Part shown: positions 28,490 to 38,091 of the stretch, one piece after another
Layout of the letters: each line of letters starts with the position of its first letter
Position numbering within the stretch: the stretch's first letter is position 1
Source: Burkholderia sp. PAMC 26561
GTDB taxonomy: Bacteria; Pseudomonadota; Gammaproteobacteria; Burkholderiales; Burkholderiaceae
NCBI RefSeq assembly: GCF_001557535.2
Contig: NZ_CP014311.1
Span: forward strand, 120,641 to 184,640
Length of the DNA: 64,000 nucleotides
Reading direction: 5' to 3'
Position numbers and translations under genes: made by a program
Notes under the pieces: generated by a model
Told to the model about the DNA's origin: nothing
Seen by the model: the letters and a program-made list of their open reading frames with translations, nothing else
Database searches by the model: none

Positions 28490-29332
28490 CTATTGGACAC
28501 AGTTAAAGGCGTTAATCGTTGAACCGATCAACGACACTAATTCTCTTTGACGGGAGGTAAGTTTTCCATTCTTATCGTCGCAATGAAGTTCGATAATTAC
28601 TTTGCCTCGCGCACGGCGCACTTTTATTTCAGTAACAACCGAAACGGTGTCCGCCCTAATCTTTGCTAGTTTCGCTTTAAAAGACAGGTTTTGATTATTT
28701 TCTTCCAAAAGAGAAACGCGTCTTTCGAACTCTGCACAACCCAACAAATCCATCACTTTAAGCAACTCCGTACCAAGATAAACTGAGATCTTATCCAGCG
28801 GAAAGTGATCGGTGACTGGTTTCCGTAGCTTGCATATATCCATTGCTTTGTATAAAGAATTGCTAGTGAAACCGAGCTCTTTGCTTGCTTGCGATAGATT
28901 TTTCCAACGACCGTTTTCTAGACCTTTCTGGTAGGTCTTTTGCAGCGCCAAGGGGGTTTCGCCGCGAAACACCTTTTCCGATCGTTTGCCACCTGCGAGA
29001 GTAGATAAGATAGTGAGTCGCTCAGCTCTCGTTTCTGCTGGTTTTAACGTCAATGCCCGCTTCACTACTTCCGGCCACCCCAAACATTCTTTTGCTTCAA
29101 TAATTTTCCTGCGAACATATGTGTTTGTTCCACTCTTCTCGAATAATCGAATGACCTCCGCAGGAAATGCTGCCACCGCCCTTGCTTGTTTTATTTGCTG
29201 GGCCGAAACTCGAGGTTCGGTCAACGACAGAACGTGAGAGGCTTCCTCGATTGTTTTCCACCAGACGCCCTTCCCGTTGCTATATAAATTGGCAAGGGCC
29301 AGGTGATCTTTTACTAAGGTTTCTTTATCCAT
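28490..29332 (-). CDS. ParB-like DNA-binding protein with two HTH units
   Basis: About 280 residues from the ATG at 29332 (MDKETLVKDHL); a TTG at 29419 would add 29. Two segments resemble ParB/KorB helix-turn-helix regions: residues 24-65 (TIEEASHVLSLTEPRVSAQQ, then FPAEVIRLFE) and 140-185 (NLSQASKELGFTSNSLYKAM, then the LDKISVYLG region). The ParB N-terminal CTPase box is absent. A C-terminal segment (VVTEIKVRRARGKVIIELHC) may dimerise. It is AT-rich and sits near the parS-like palindromes and parAB. A partition or segregation accessory is possible, but the family match is by eye only. Confidence 0.5.
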   Translation of the reverse strand: MDKETLVKDHLALANLYSNGKGVWWKTIEEASHVLSLTEPRVSAQQIKQARAVAAFPAEVIRLFEKSGTNTYVRRKIIEAKECLGWPEVVKRALTLKPAETRAERLTILSTLAGGKRSEKVFRGETPLALQKTYQKGLENGRWKNLSQASKELGFTSNSLYKAMDICKLRKPVTDHFPLDKISVYLGTELLKVMDLLGCAEFERRVSLLEENNQNLSFKAKLAKIRADTVSVVTEIKVRRARGKVIIELHCDDKNGKLTSRQRELVSLIGSTINAFNCVQ

Positions 29333-29419
29333 TTCGATTGTAGTTTTCGATTGCCACGTCTTAAGGTCGATGGCGGAACTCGCAGCTACCCAAGGATATC
29401 CAAACTTTCGTGTTGTCAA

Positions 29420-30330
29420 CTCATCGAAAAGAAGCGTATTAGACTCTCAATTGCAGTCCTTTGACGACGGAATGGACGCGAGAATTGCAAAGGCGACTAC
29501 CGAACGAGCGATTACCCTCGCTCGCGATCCGCTTGTCTGCCCTGACCGGGTGCTGCGTCAGCGGCCGGGCGCGACGACGATGTTCACTACGCACTGGCCG
29601 CCATAGCCCGCCAGGCTGGGGCGGCTCACCGTCTACTTCCGGCCGTGAGACGGTTCGTCGCCAAGGCCACAGCAGTTGCCCTTCGTGAATACTCTCCTCA
29701 TCTCTCTCACCTAGTGTAGTCAGCCCTCATCGGATGAGCCATACCTTCGTGTCACACGCACTGGACATGGAATGAGCCTTCAAAGCGCGAGAAATTTCTC
29801 TGACTATGATTCACTCCTGAAAACGTTAACCTGACGAATTTTCACATTTTTCGATGAAAAATGAACCGCTCCCTTTAACTTCACACGCTTGGCTTAGTCT
29901 AGAACACAAATTAGGAGAGCAATGCACTGAGCCAAAGACAATCGAAGGTAGATTTTAAATTAGCGAACATTCGATACTTATGGGGTCCAAGCCCCTTAGT
30001 TCGCGACAAGATAATCTGAATACCGAAGGATCCGTCAGGATCCAGCCCTGGTTCCATCGCTATTTCTGCGACCTATACAGTTAGGCACCAATTCCGAGAT
30101 CTTCACGTAGCCTCAGACACCCTGCGGGTACTCGAAAGGTGAGGCAGCGGCACACACGGGTTGGCGCCTGAAACGTCGGCAAGTGATCAACAAAGATCCG
30201 CACAGCCCCTGATTGCCTGTGGCAAAGCTTTCCAAGACCGCCATGAAAACCCTCGACTTGTTTTAACAAAAAACGGATTTTTGAGTCATCAACGGCTCGC
30301 AATGCCGATGCCTTGTATCCATCTTTCTAC
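29420..30330. other. Gene-free region preceding the parS cluster
   Basis: About 900 bases with no convincing gene. It includes an AT-rich segment near 29800-30000. Open frames here lack start signals and family features. It could contain part of the centromere or promoters for the minus-strand ParB-like gene. Confidence 0.4.
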
Positions 30331-30348
30331 GGTTTCCACGTGGAAACC
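30331..30348. promoter_or_regulatory. parS: parS-like centromere site 1
   Basis: An 18-base perfect palindrome, GGTTTCCACGTGGAAACC. Its core TTTCCACGTGGAAA recurs twice downstream. ParB sites in this bacterial group are palindromes of similar form, and parA/parB follow within 700 bases. It probably binds the ParB encoded at 31730. Confidence 0.7.
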
Positions 30349-30662
30349 ACTTCGTCGTCAGATAAAGATTTTTCCCGCTTTCGCCAAGCCCGAGCGCTCA
30401 ACTACGACCAGCGTGTAAGCCACGGCGACACCTACGCGACGCAAAACGCGCATAGAATGCAACCCAGTTGCGTTGAACAAGCACAGACACAGGCGATAAT
30501 GACAAGAATGACGTCGTCATCGCAGTATTTTAGAATTGGTCCGATCTGCTCGGTTCTGACAAAGAAGTGACGCAATCAATAGGGCGCGGTTCCGGCATCA
30601 TTGGGCGTCCACAGGTCAGCCTATTCCAGCAAACTTACGGCCAGCGTGCTCCCTCTGTCCGA
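30349..30662. other. Non-coding stretch within the centromere region
   Basis: No gene is supported between the first and second parS-like sites. The second half enters the 57-base repeat unit beginning at 30626. Confidence 0.4.
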
Positions 30663-30739
30663 TTTCCACGTGGAAACTCGACCCAGCAAACTGACAGCCA
30701 GCATGCTTCCTCTGTTCGATTTCCACGTGGAAACTCGAC
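30626..30739. repeat. parS: Two 57-bp tandem repeats, each carrying a parS-like site
   Basis: Units at 30626-30682 and 30683-30739 both start CCAGCAAACT and end in TTTCCACGTGGAAACTCGAC, differing at only a few positions. The palindrome TTTCCACGTGGAAA lies at 30663-30676 and 30720-30733. An open frame crosses the array (30567-30896) but its protein simply repeats VRFPRGNST, so I treat it as non-coding centromere. The region to 31056 shows no gene and should hold the parA promoter. Confidence 0.75.
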
Positions 30740-31056
30740 GGTTTTTTTCGCGACGAACCTGGGTAATCACGCACACCTCGTAGGGCCGTGCGCCTTTTTC
30801 GACATCGTCCCTCTACCACCCATGGATTCTTTGAAGTCCGGGGACAAAAAACTTGGCATCAAGATATTTCTGGACGCCGCAAAGCTCGCGTTGTAAAAAT
30901 TCTGGACATCCGGTCGGTTATTTGATAAAAATCAAAAACAACAGTCGTTCTTATAGCAAGTAGTCTCGGAGAAACCAAAATTTTTCACGCGAAGACATAA
31001 CTACCGAATTCTTATTAGTTTGCTATTTATGCGATTTCTTAAATGGAGAAAACCCC

Positions 31057-31728
31057 TTGGGAATAGTCATTGCCGTCGCGAACCAAAAAGGTGGAAGTGG
31101 CAAAACCACGCTTAGCCTAAATCTGGCCGGTGCGTATTGTGACGATGACCCTGAATTGCGGGTGCTTGTCGTTGATGCGGACTCGCAGAGCTCGTCTGTT
31201 CGCGCGACTGGAGCGGGCGAAGCTCCATACCCATTTACAGTGGTGAACTTAGCGGCAGCTGGAAAAAATCTCGACCGTGAAATCAAACGAATATCAAACG
31301 ATTACGACCTCGTCATCGTCGACTGTCCGCCGTCGGTGCATGACAAAAACACTGAGGTCGCTGTGGGTGCATCCAATTTTGTATTAGTTCCCATGGACGC
31401 GTCGGCACTCGACGCATGGAGTACCGTCGGCATGCTTCAGCTGGTTCGCAGAACAATCGGCAGCAACCCCAAAGGTTGCGGGATTGTTTTCAACCGGGTT
31501 AATACAAAAACCACAGGCTATGCCGAAGTAAGGGCGGCTATGGCCGAGGACAATCCCTATCCGATTCTCAAGAACACCATCGCACTTCGCGAGATTTATA
31601 AAACGTCTATCGGGATGGGCGCTACTGTCTTTAGCGTAAGAGGGCAGCGCACCGCCAAGCAGGCGAAAGATGAAATCACCGCAGTAGCGAAGGAAATTCT
31701 CACGATCGTAGGGCTCATTGAGGATTAA
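31057..31728 (+). CDS. parA: ParA plasmid partition ATPase
   Basis: 223 residues from a TTG at 31057, with GGAG 9 bases upstream. The deviant Walker A KGGSGKTT (residues 11-18), LVVDADSQ (Walker A') and LVIVDCPP (Walker B) place it in the ParA/MinD ATPase family. The short length with no N-terminal HTH makes it a type Ib-like ParA, which does not itself repress the operon. ParA uses ATP on the nucleoid to pull ParB-bound plasmids apart. parB begins one base after its stop, and parS-like palindromes lie upstream. It should work with the ParB at 31730. Confidence 0.95.
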   Translation: MGIVIAVANQKGGSGKTTLSLNLAGAYCDDDPELRVLVVDADSQSSSVRATGAGEAPYPFTVVNLAAAGKNLDREIKRISNDYDLVIVDCPPSVHDKNTEVAVGASNFVLVPMDASALDAWSTVGMLQLVRRTIGSNPKGCGIVFNRVNTKTTGYAEVRAAMAEDNPYPILKNTIALREIYKTSIGMGATVFSVRGQRTAKQAKDEITAVAKEILTIVGLIED

Positions 31729-31729
31729 A

Positions 31730-32854
31730 GTGACAACGAACCAAAAAGCAGCGAAGCCCAAAATGGGGCTCGGCGCGTCCATTCGCAAGGGAATAGCGAA
31801 CGAAAGAGCAGACGTAGACGGTCGCCTAGATGTGACCGGCGTACCGAATGGGTCCGACACGCCGACAGCGAGCATCACGGTCGTCGGCGAGAATGACGCA
31901 CTCGGAAAAACATACGAACACCGCGCAAACGCTTCAGCAGTAACACCACGGGTTCGACTACTACTAAGCGAGTTAGTCTCAAACCCTTTCAACCCGCGCG
32001 AGTTCTACAGCCCAATTGCAATTGACGAGCTCGCTGTTCGACTTCGGCGAGAGGGGCAACATGTCGCCATAACGGTTACTCGAAACCATCGCCACCCTGA
32101 CAAGTACGTTATCGTCGATGGAGAATTCCGCTTTCGTGCGAAAAAAAGCTTGGGTGAAACAGCCATCGATGCGGAAGTTGTTCCAGAACTAAGTGACCAA
32201 GAACTTTACCTTAAGGCAAGCAGTATTAACAAAAGCCGCACCCAGCAGACAGTCTTCGACGATGCGGTCGCGTGGATGCGCGTCTTATCTAGCGGGATTT
32301 TTGAGAGCCAGGACGCACTAGCAGAGCGCCTCAGTGTAAGCAAAGCGCTGGTGTCAAAGACGCTACTTGTCGGCAGATTGCCAAAGCATTTCCTTCAGCA
32401 GATGGCAGACACAGGTAGCGTTGGTCTTGCACATGCATACAACATAAAACTAATCCTCGACCGCACGAACGAGAGCACTGCCGAATCAATACTCGAACGT
32501 GTGGTAAACGGCGAGATGTCTGTCCGTAGACTTGAGGAGTACGTTAAGAAGTTGGACGGCACGTCCCCCCCTGGAGCGACGAAGACGCACTACAGCGGGA
32601 ACGTCCCGTTTCACACTACAGAGGGGCGGGAGGTAGGCTCGCTTAAACGCTACCGGGATGGCCGAACCGAACTCAAGTTGGTTGGATTAAGTGACGACCA
32701 ACAATCACTCCTTGTAACGCGGCTTGAAAAGGTGGTTCGAGAATTCATAGCAACACACCTGTTGGATTCCCCAGAAGCAGCAAGGCCCGCATCTGGACAG
32801 AGCGAAGTCATCGCAAGCGAGTCAGCTCCCGGCAAAACAACCTCTACAAACTAA
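31730..32854 (+). CDS. parB: ParB partition protein
   Basis: 374 residues from a GTG at 31730 with AGGA five bases upstream; a TTG at 31718 overlapping parA is possible. The N-terminal ParB/Srx domain (NPFNPREFYSPIAIDELAVR, then VIVDGEFRFRAKKSLG, residues about 80-155) is followed by the HTH (QDALAERLSVSKALVSKTLL, near 195). A C-terminal basic and dimerisation region completes it. ParB binds parS, loads as a CTP clamp and stimulates ParA. Its 3' end overlaps the convergent repB gene by 11 bases, which could couple partition and replication genes through antisense transcription. Confidence 0.93.
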   Translation: MTTNQKAAKPKMGLGASIRKGIANERADVDGRLDVTGVPNGSDTPTASITVVGENDALGKTYEHRANASAVTPRVRLLLSELVSNPFNPREFYSPIAIDELAVRLRREGQHVAITVTRNHRHPDKYVIVDGEFRFRAKKSLGETAIDAEVVPELSDQELYLKASSINKSRTQQTVFDDAVAWMRVLSSGIFESQDALAERLSVSKALVSKTLLVGRLPKHFLQQMADTGSVGLAHAYNIKLILDRTNESTAESILERVVNGEMSVRRLEEYVKKLDGTSPPGATKTHYSGNVPFHTTEGREVGSLKRYRDGRTELKLVGLSDDQQSLLVTRLEKVVREFIATHLLDSPEAARPASGQSEVIASESAPGKTTSTN

Positions 32855-34181
32855 TTTTAGCGTTATCCATAACGAAGGCTAGGATGTCGCTATCCGTCGG
32901 AAGCCCCCAAACGTCGTTTGCAAGCCAAGTGTAGAACGCCGTCTCACTCGTCTTCTTCATTTTCTTTCCTGACTCGATTTTCAGGCTGGCGGTCCCTTGC
33001 TGCTCGTTGTATCGCTGCAAGACCGCCATTTGATCTGCCGCATCGAGTTCGAAAAAATACCCAGTGACCTCTTTGCGACGATATGTTTGAAAAAGGTCGT
33101 TAATGTTGTTGCTGGTTGCTGCGCGAGCTGCGGTGTGTGAGGCAGAAGAGCCTCCAACCACACTCTCTGTAGCACTCGCTTTTTCGTCTACCTTATATCC
33201 ATTTTGGAGGGTCTTGCGGAAATACGCGGGCACGCTCTCGACCTTCGGACCGCCCTTTAGTTTCAAACGCTGATCCATGTAGTCGAGAGCGGTAACGATC
33301 GCCTCCTGCCCGTGAGTGGCCAGCAAACGACGAGCTTCCGAGAGCGGCACATCCAGCTTGGTTACGCGTCCGAGTACGTCAAGATCTGCCTCGTTTGCGA
33401 CGTGCGGAATATCTTTTGGCCGCATGATAAATTGGATCGCCGTGACCGACCGAGAGTTGGTCTTCGACTTCACCTCGATCATCTCTACAACATGGTCTGA
33501 TACCGCGTTGATCTCGTTCACACCAAACGTCAAAATGCGCCGCTTGAACTCTTTGTACTCTGCGTAAGAACCTTTCTTCCACTCCATTCCTAGGATCAAG
33601 TTTCGCCACACGTCGACGCTCAGTTCTGGGGTCTTTCCAATTCCGTCGTAGCGAACAATATTCTCGTAAAGCACCGCAGACGACGCGCGCCGAAATCGAC
33701 GGATAATAGCCATGTCGATGTTTGCCCAAACACCCGGGTTAAGAAAGACCTCCTTCAGATTCTCCGCATAGTGATACTGCAGCACTCCACCAGGCGTAAT
33801 TCTCGCTCCCGCAAGTAACGCACTTGCATTCCACTGCCCTTTGTTTAGCCCTGCCAAGTAATCCCAATTGACGCCGAACGTCACCAGCGAGTTAATCGCA
33901 GTCTTCATGTACTTACGATTATTTGAATTCAGACCGATCTCCGTTGTGAGCTGACCAAGTCCAATGTCGAACCAGATTCTTGAGGGGTCTTTCTTGTATT
34001 GAGCGCCAGCGTTCTTTAACAGTGCGTCAAAGAGTTTATATTGAGGCAAGGATAGGGCGCCTTTCTCCGGGGCCATGTGCACAGCCGCAGTTGCTTTCCG
34101 GAAGGGCTCCGGCAACTCAGCGGTCGGGAACAATCCGAATTGCTCAACATTATCTAGCTTCAGATCTTTGCGAATGGCCAC
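32844..34181 (-). CDS. repB: RepB-family plasmid replication initiator
   Basis: 445 residues. The N-terminal two-thirds show the paired winged-helix plan of Rep_3 initiators (ALSLPQYKLFDALLKNAG, then ELSVDVWRNLILGM and YAEYKEFKRRIL near residue 210). A C-terminal extension follows after residue 330. Such proteins bind iterons to open the origin and repress their own gene as dimers. 14 iterons lie upstream on the start side (34385-35167) and an inverted repeat sits about 70 bases before the ATG, which fits both roles. It is read toward parB, the two stops overlapping. Confidence 0.9.
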   Translation of the reverse strand: MAIRKDLKLDNVEQFGLFPTAELPEPFRKATAAVHMAPEKGALSLPQYKLFDALLKNAGAQYKKDPSRIWFDIGLGQLTTEIGLNSNNRKYMKTAINSLVTFGVNWDYLAGLNKGQWNASALLAGARITPGGVLQYHYAENLKEVFLNPGVWANIDMAIIRRFRRASSAVLYENIVRYDGIGKTPELSVDVWRNLILGMEWKKGSYAEYKEFKRRILTFGVNEINAVSDHVVEMIEVKSKTNSRSVTAIQFIMRPKDIPHVANEADLDVLGRVTKLDVPLSEARRLLATHGQEAIVTALDYMDQRLKLKGGPKVESVPAYFRKTLQNGYKVDEKASATESVVGGSSASHTAARAATSNNINDLFQTYRRKEVTGYFFELDAADQMAVLQRYNEQQGTASLKIESGKKMKKTSETAFYTWLANDVWGLPTDSDILAFVMDNAKISL

Positions 34182-34228
34182 TTTTATCGTCTTTCAACCA
34201 ATTAGATTGGACTTTATTCTCCCATAAA

Positions 34229-34290
34229 GGTGGAACACAGACCATAGTTTTTCCACCTCGATGGTGGAAAAATTCTCGCATTGTTCCACC
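34229..34290. promoter_or_regulatory. repB operator-like inverted and direct repeats
   Basis: A perfect inverted repeat has arms TTTTTCCACC (34248-34257) and GGTGGAAAAA (34263-34272) with a 5-base centre. Further copies of GGTGGAA at 34229-34235 and TTCCACC near 34284-34290 flank it. The position just before repB suggests the site of Rep dimer autorepression and the repB promoter. Confidence 0.55.
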
Positions 34291-34384
34291 ATTTAGACGA
34301 AGGCCACGATCTCTTCATTTCGTCGTGATCCTCGCCGCGTGGTAAAAATTTTGGGCGGCAGAGTGACTAAATTCGGCGTCTCTA

Positions 34385-35167
34385 CCATAGACATACACCA
34401 TCGAAGCTCGGGAATGATGCGAATTTTTGCTGTCTTATCCCCACCGGTACCATACGCGTACACCTTGGAGCTGCAAAAACGAATCCGCGGTCCTGCCACA
34501 AAGCACTTAATGACCCCAAAGCACAACAAATTCGGTTAGCGGCGCCACTATGGTCCCATAGGCGTACACCTTAACTAGCGACCCACATGGCTTACTCCAC
34601 ATAGGCGTACACCATCGAGACGTTTTTTATTAAATTTCCCATCGACGTACACCATCGCTCAGCTTTCTCTATCAACCCGGATCCCATAGGCGTACACCTG
34701 AGGCTTTAAGTCAGCGGGAAATATACATTTCTGAGTGACAACGTCGGCATGAAATAAAAGTGGAAAAACACCATGAGCGTACACCTCAAAACCCACGCAT
34801 GTATGTAAAACTGTTAATTTTCAATAAGTTAGAAACTAACGAGCACATAAGGGTTGAGGTGATTCCGCTCCGCCAGTGCTGTCAAAGACTTACATAGGGG
34901 AGAAGGCCCAGCACCATAGACGTACACCAAGTCGGATGCTGTTCGGAGACCATAGTCGTACACCAAACGTAGGTGGCAATTTCCCATAGGCGTACACCGG
35001 TTTCCGATCGTTCGGAGTTTTTACCTTTTATGCAACGTAATCCCACCGCAGTACACCGTCGACCCCATATCCACACGCCATCCTCCCTATCGGCGTACAC
35101 CTGTATTCCCATATCCACACACTATCGCTCCCATAGACACCCACCTATTCTCCCACCAACGTACACC
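34385..35167 (+). repeat. oriV: Replication origin with 14 iterons
   Basis: Fourteen copies of a 15-base motif, consensus CCATAGGCGTACACC, all in one direction, start at 34385, 34450, 34556, 34599, 34639, 34684, 34771, 34914, 34950, 34984, 35043, 35087, 35131 and 35153. The exact consensus occurs at 34556, 34684 and 34984. The others differ mainly at positions 5-8, and the copies at 35043, 35131 and 35153 are the weakest. Spacing is irregular. A near-match to a DnaA box (TTATCCCCA, 34435-34443) lies inside. With repB next door this is the replication origin. Confidence 0.88.
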
Positions 35168-35170
35168 AAA

Positions 35171-35220
35171 CGCGGCTGAGAGCCTTATCCCAGAAGGCTT
35201 TCTAGCCGCGTAAACGTTTT
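35171..35220. repeat. Long stem-loop next to the iterons
   Basis: CGCGGCT...AGCCGCG encloses an inner AGCCTT/AAGGCT pairing around ATCCCAG. TTTT ends the segment at 35217-35220, so it may terminate transcription leaving the origin, or be an origin structure. Confidence 0.45.
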
Positions 35221-35572
35221 AAAGAAGTAAAGTGTTAAAGAAACACGTAAACGATCCCGGTGCTATTAAGAAGTAAATCTCGACCGGAAGGCAGGCATGT
35301 CTCTAGGCGTTTCACGCGCAGGTTAGACCGCTTCGCTGTGATTGAGGCGTCACTGGCGTCCAAAAGTAGTGAGAGTTCCGCCGCTGCTGACGAGAACATT
35401 TGGACAGTCGATCAAGCACGTTTGCCACGAGAGACAGCTTTGAGACAAGGAGCTCAACCCCTTTTCGTGCCGAGCCTGTGATCATCGAGGCCATTTCTTC
35501 GGGGCTTTGGTGGGTTGCGCCGGTCGAGATAGGCCCAGTCTATCCTCACAAAGTCCGTGAAACGCGAACATC
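35221..35572. other. Gene-free stretch before IS66
   Basis: About 350 bases. The first 60 are AT-rich with repeated AAGAAGTAAA-like words and may belong to the origin. No gene is supported. Confidence 0.4.
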
Positions 35573-35654
35573 GTAAGCGGTGAATTGAGCGCACGTGGTG
35601 TCATGAGATCAGATAGCGCAGGATGTGTGCACTGAAAATCAATGGACACCTTCC

Positions 35655-36140
35655 ATGACACAGAATGATTCAGATTCAGATTTTTTGCCGCTTAAGGTCA
35701 TCAGCGTGGGTCGGGACGGCAAACGGCGTTTTGACAAACGGGACAGGCAGAGATTGATTGAGGCTTGCCTGCAGCCCGGAGTATCGGTGGCGGGCATGGC
35801 GCTGAGGGCTCGGGTGAACGCGAATTTACTGCACCGGTGGATCTGCGAGCACGAGAAGACGTACCGCGGCGAGGGCGCGACGCAGGGGTCAGGGGACGCG
35901 GCAGCTTTTGTTCCGGTCGTCGAGATTGCTTGCGCCGACCCACAACCGCCACTTCCCCAGTTGCCGCCGCCGCACCGCGACGCCACGCGTGTCGCGCAGC
36001 GCCCGTCGGCACCATCGCGCATAACTGTGGAAATGCCCAATGGCATCACACTCAGACTCGAGTGCGGCGTCCACGACGCGACGCTGGTATCGGCGATGAT
36101 CGAAACGTTGGGGCGCTGTGATGTTCCGACTGGACGCTGA
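35655..36140 (+). CDS. tnpA: IS66 TnpA accessory protein
   Basis: 161 residues from the ATG at 35655 (MTQNDSDSDFLP). The N-terminal half has the HTH used by IS66 TnpA proteins (RQRLIEACLQPGVSVAGMAL, then VNANLLHRW). The C-terminal half ends with the typical ITVEMPNGITLRLECG box. A proline-rich linker joins the two. Its end overlaps tnpB by about 20 bases, as is usual in IS66. It appears intact. Confidence 0.88.
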   Translation: MTQNDSDSDFLPLKVISVGRDGKRRFDKRDRQRLIEACLQPGVSVAGMALRARVNANLLHRWICEHEKTYRGEGATQGSGDAAAFVPVVEIACADPQPPLPQLPPPHRDATRVAQRPSAPSRITVEMPNGITLRLECGVHDATLVSAMIETLGRCDVPTGR

Positions 36141-36474
36141 ACTGCGGGTCTATCTGCACCGCGACGCGGTCGATTTTAGGAACGGGATCAACGGTCTTGT
36201 TATCTTGGTCGAGCAGTCCATGCAGCTTGACCCATTTGCCCGGGCGGTCTTCGCCTTCCGTAACAAGCGGGCCAACCGCATCAAGCTGCTGTTTTACGAG
36301 CGCTCGGGTTTCTGGCTGATGATGAAACGGTTAGAGGCGGACCGTTTCGCCTGGCCACGCCGACAGCAGGCGGTGATGGAACTGACGAGCGAGCAGCTTC
36401 ACTGGTTACTCGAAGGCATCGACATCGACGCCGTGCGTCGTCACCCTTCGAGGCAGTACCGACACGTGAGCTGA
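36121..36474 (+). CDS. tnpB: IS66 TnpB accessory protein
   Basis: 117 residues, the normal size for IS66 TnpB (IS66 Orf2). Typical features are VYLHRDAVDFRNGINGLVIL at the start and RANRIKLLFYERSGFWLMMKR in the middle, with WPRR and QLHWLLEGID near the end. The protein is needed for IS66 transposition but its biochemical role is not known. The frame is intact. A GTG three bases earlier (36118) is an alternative start. Confidence 0.9.
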   Translation: MFRLDAELRVYLHRDAVDFRNGINGLVILVEQSMQLDPFARAVFAFRNKRANRIKLLFYERSGFWLMMKRLEADRFAWPRRQQAVMELTSEQLHWLLEGIDIDAVRRHPSRQYRHVS

Positions 36475-36578
36475 AGGGTCAGTAGCAGCGCGCCGAGCGT
36501 CGCGCGCGCGACGCCCGGCGCGATTGTTACACTTTGACGTAAACCCATCCGGTGTGCGGCTTCGCTATTGTGGAGGAC

Positions 36579-37926
36579 ATGGATACCGACGCCAGTCATC
36601 CGTCCGCTGAGGACGATCTCAAACAGCTTTCGTCCGATGAGCTGATCGCGCGCATTCTCGAGCTTCAGTGCCACAACCAGCAACTTGCGCAACGCGTCGG
36701 GCAACTCGAGGAGTTGTTCCGTCTGGCGCAGCTCAAGCGCTTCGCGCCGAGCAGCGAGAAACTCAAGGATCGCATATTCGACGAAGCCGAGCAAATCGCC
36801 GCGACTGAACTCGGTGACAATGATTCGGATGACGCATTCGCGCTGCCCGATACGGGACTGCCGGAGTTTGATAAACCCAATCGCGGCAAGCGTGGACGCA
36901 AGCCGCTGCCGGCAGAGTTGCCGCGCCGGCGCATCGAGTACGATCTTCCCGATGAGCAGAAGATCTGTGCATGTTGCCAGAACGCGCTGCACCGCATGGG
37001 CGAACAAACAAGCGAGCAGTTGCACATCGAGATCAAGGCGCTGGTGCTCCAACATGTGCGTTTCAAATATGCGTGCCGCCACTGCGAGCACAACGCCGAA
37101 CGCACGCCGATAGTAATCGCGCCGATGCCGGTTCAGCCGTTGCCGGGTAGCAGCGCGAGCGCGGCAATGATTGCGACGGTGACAACCGGCAAATATGTTG
37201 ACGGCACGCCGCTGTACAGGATGGAACGCGCGCTCGCCCGAGCGGGCATTGCGGTGAGTTGCGGCACGCTGGCGAACTGGATCATCAGGCCTGCTGAGCT
37301 GCACTACAGCCGGCTGTACGAAGCAATGCGCCAAACACTGTTGTCACCGCCGCTGATCCACGGCGACGAGACGAAGGTGCAGGTACTCAAGGAAGAAGGC
37401 AAGACGCCACAAAGCACCAGTTATATGTGGACGTACAGAAGCGCCGCAGACAGCGAGCAGCCGGTGGTGCTGTTCGACTACCAGCCGGGGCGCGGGCAGC
37501 AATATCCGCAGGCGTTTCTCGCTGGCTATAAAGGCATGCTAATGACTGACGGGTACAGTGCTTGGCGAACGCTCAAAGGTGCCACTCATTTCGGCTGTAT
37601 CGCCCACGCAAGGCGCTTGTTCGTTGATGCGCATAAGGGACAGAAAAAGAAGACAGGTGGTCGTGCGCTGCAGGCACTTGAATACTTCAAGGCGCTCTAC
37701 CACGTTGAGACGCTCGCTCGGACAAAACTGCCCGATGGCGAGACGCAACCCGACTACACCTACCGGCTGCGGCAACAACACAGCGCGCCGTTGCTAGAAG
37801 CGTTCAAGACATGGCTGGATACGCAGGCGCCCCAGGTTCTGCCTGAAAGCTTGCTGGGTAAGGCGATCAGCTACACGAGAAACCAATGGAAATATTTAAG
37901 CCGACACGTGATCGATGGGCGTGCCC
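36579..37926 (+). pseudogene. tnpC: IS66 TnpC transposase, 5' part (disrupted)
   Basis: The ATG at 36579 follows GGAG. The N-terminal leucine-rich coiled segment, the zinc-finger pattern CACC...CRHC (near residues 125-165) and the DDE catalytic core (HGDETKVQV, TDGYSAW, then FGCIAHARRLF) are intact. After [20 protein letters not shown] (about codon 449) homology stops at the insertion of a group II intron in the opposite orientation. The frame runs on to 38288 through intron sequence. Because the intron is antisense to tnpC it cannot be spliced from the tnpC transcript, so the transposase is lost. Confidence 0.88.
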
Positions 37927-38047
37927 CCGTGGGTAGAGTCGAGATGTGGCGCGGTGGCGGTAGGGTTGGTTTGTCTGTTGCCGCCTCTTTCGTCTGGCGG
38001 TGCCCGAATAACCTCACCATAGCTCCGTTTCCACATCCCGCTCATCG

Positions 38048-38078
<31 letters not shown>

Positions 38079-38091
38079 CTCTTTCAGAACA

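Noticed and set aside
30567..30896. 109-codon plus-strand frame
   Set aside because: It reads through the 57-base parS repeats, producing VRFPRGNST twice. The DNA palindromes explain the conservation better than a protein does.
34385..35167. CRISPR array
   Set aside because: The 15-base repeats are too short, unevenly spaced by a few to over 100 bases, and beside repB; they are iterons.
36441..37334. 297-codon minus-strand frame
   Set aside because: Antisense to IS66 tnpC, a usual shadow.
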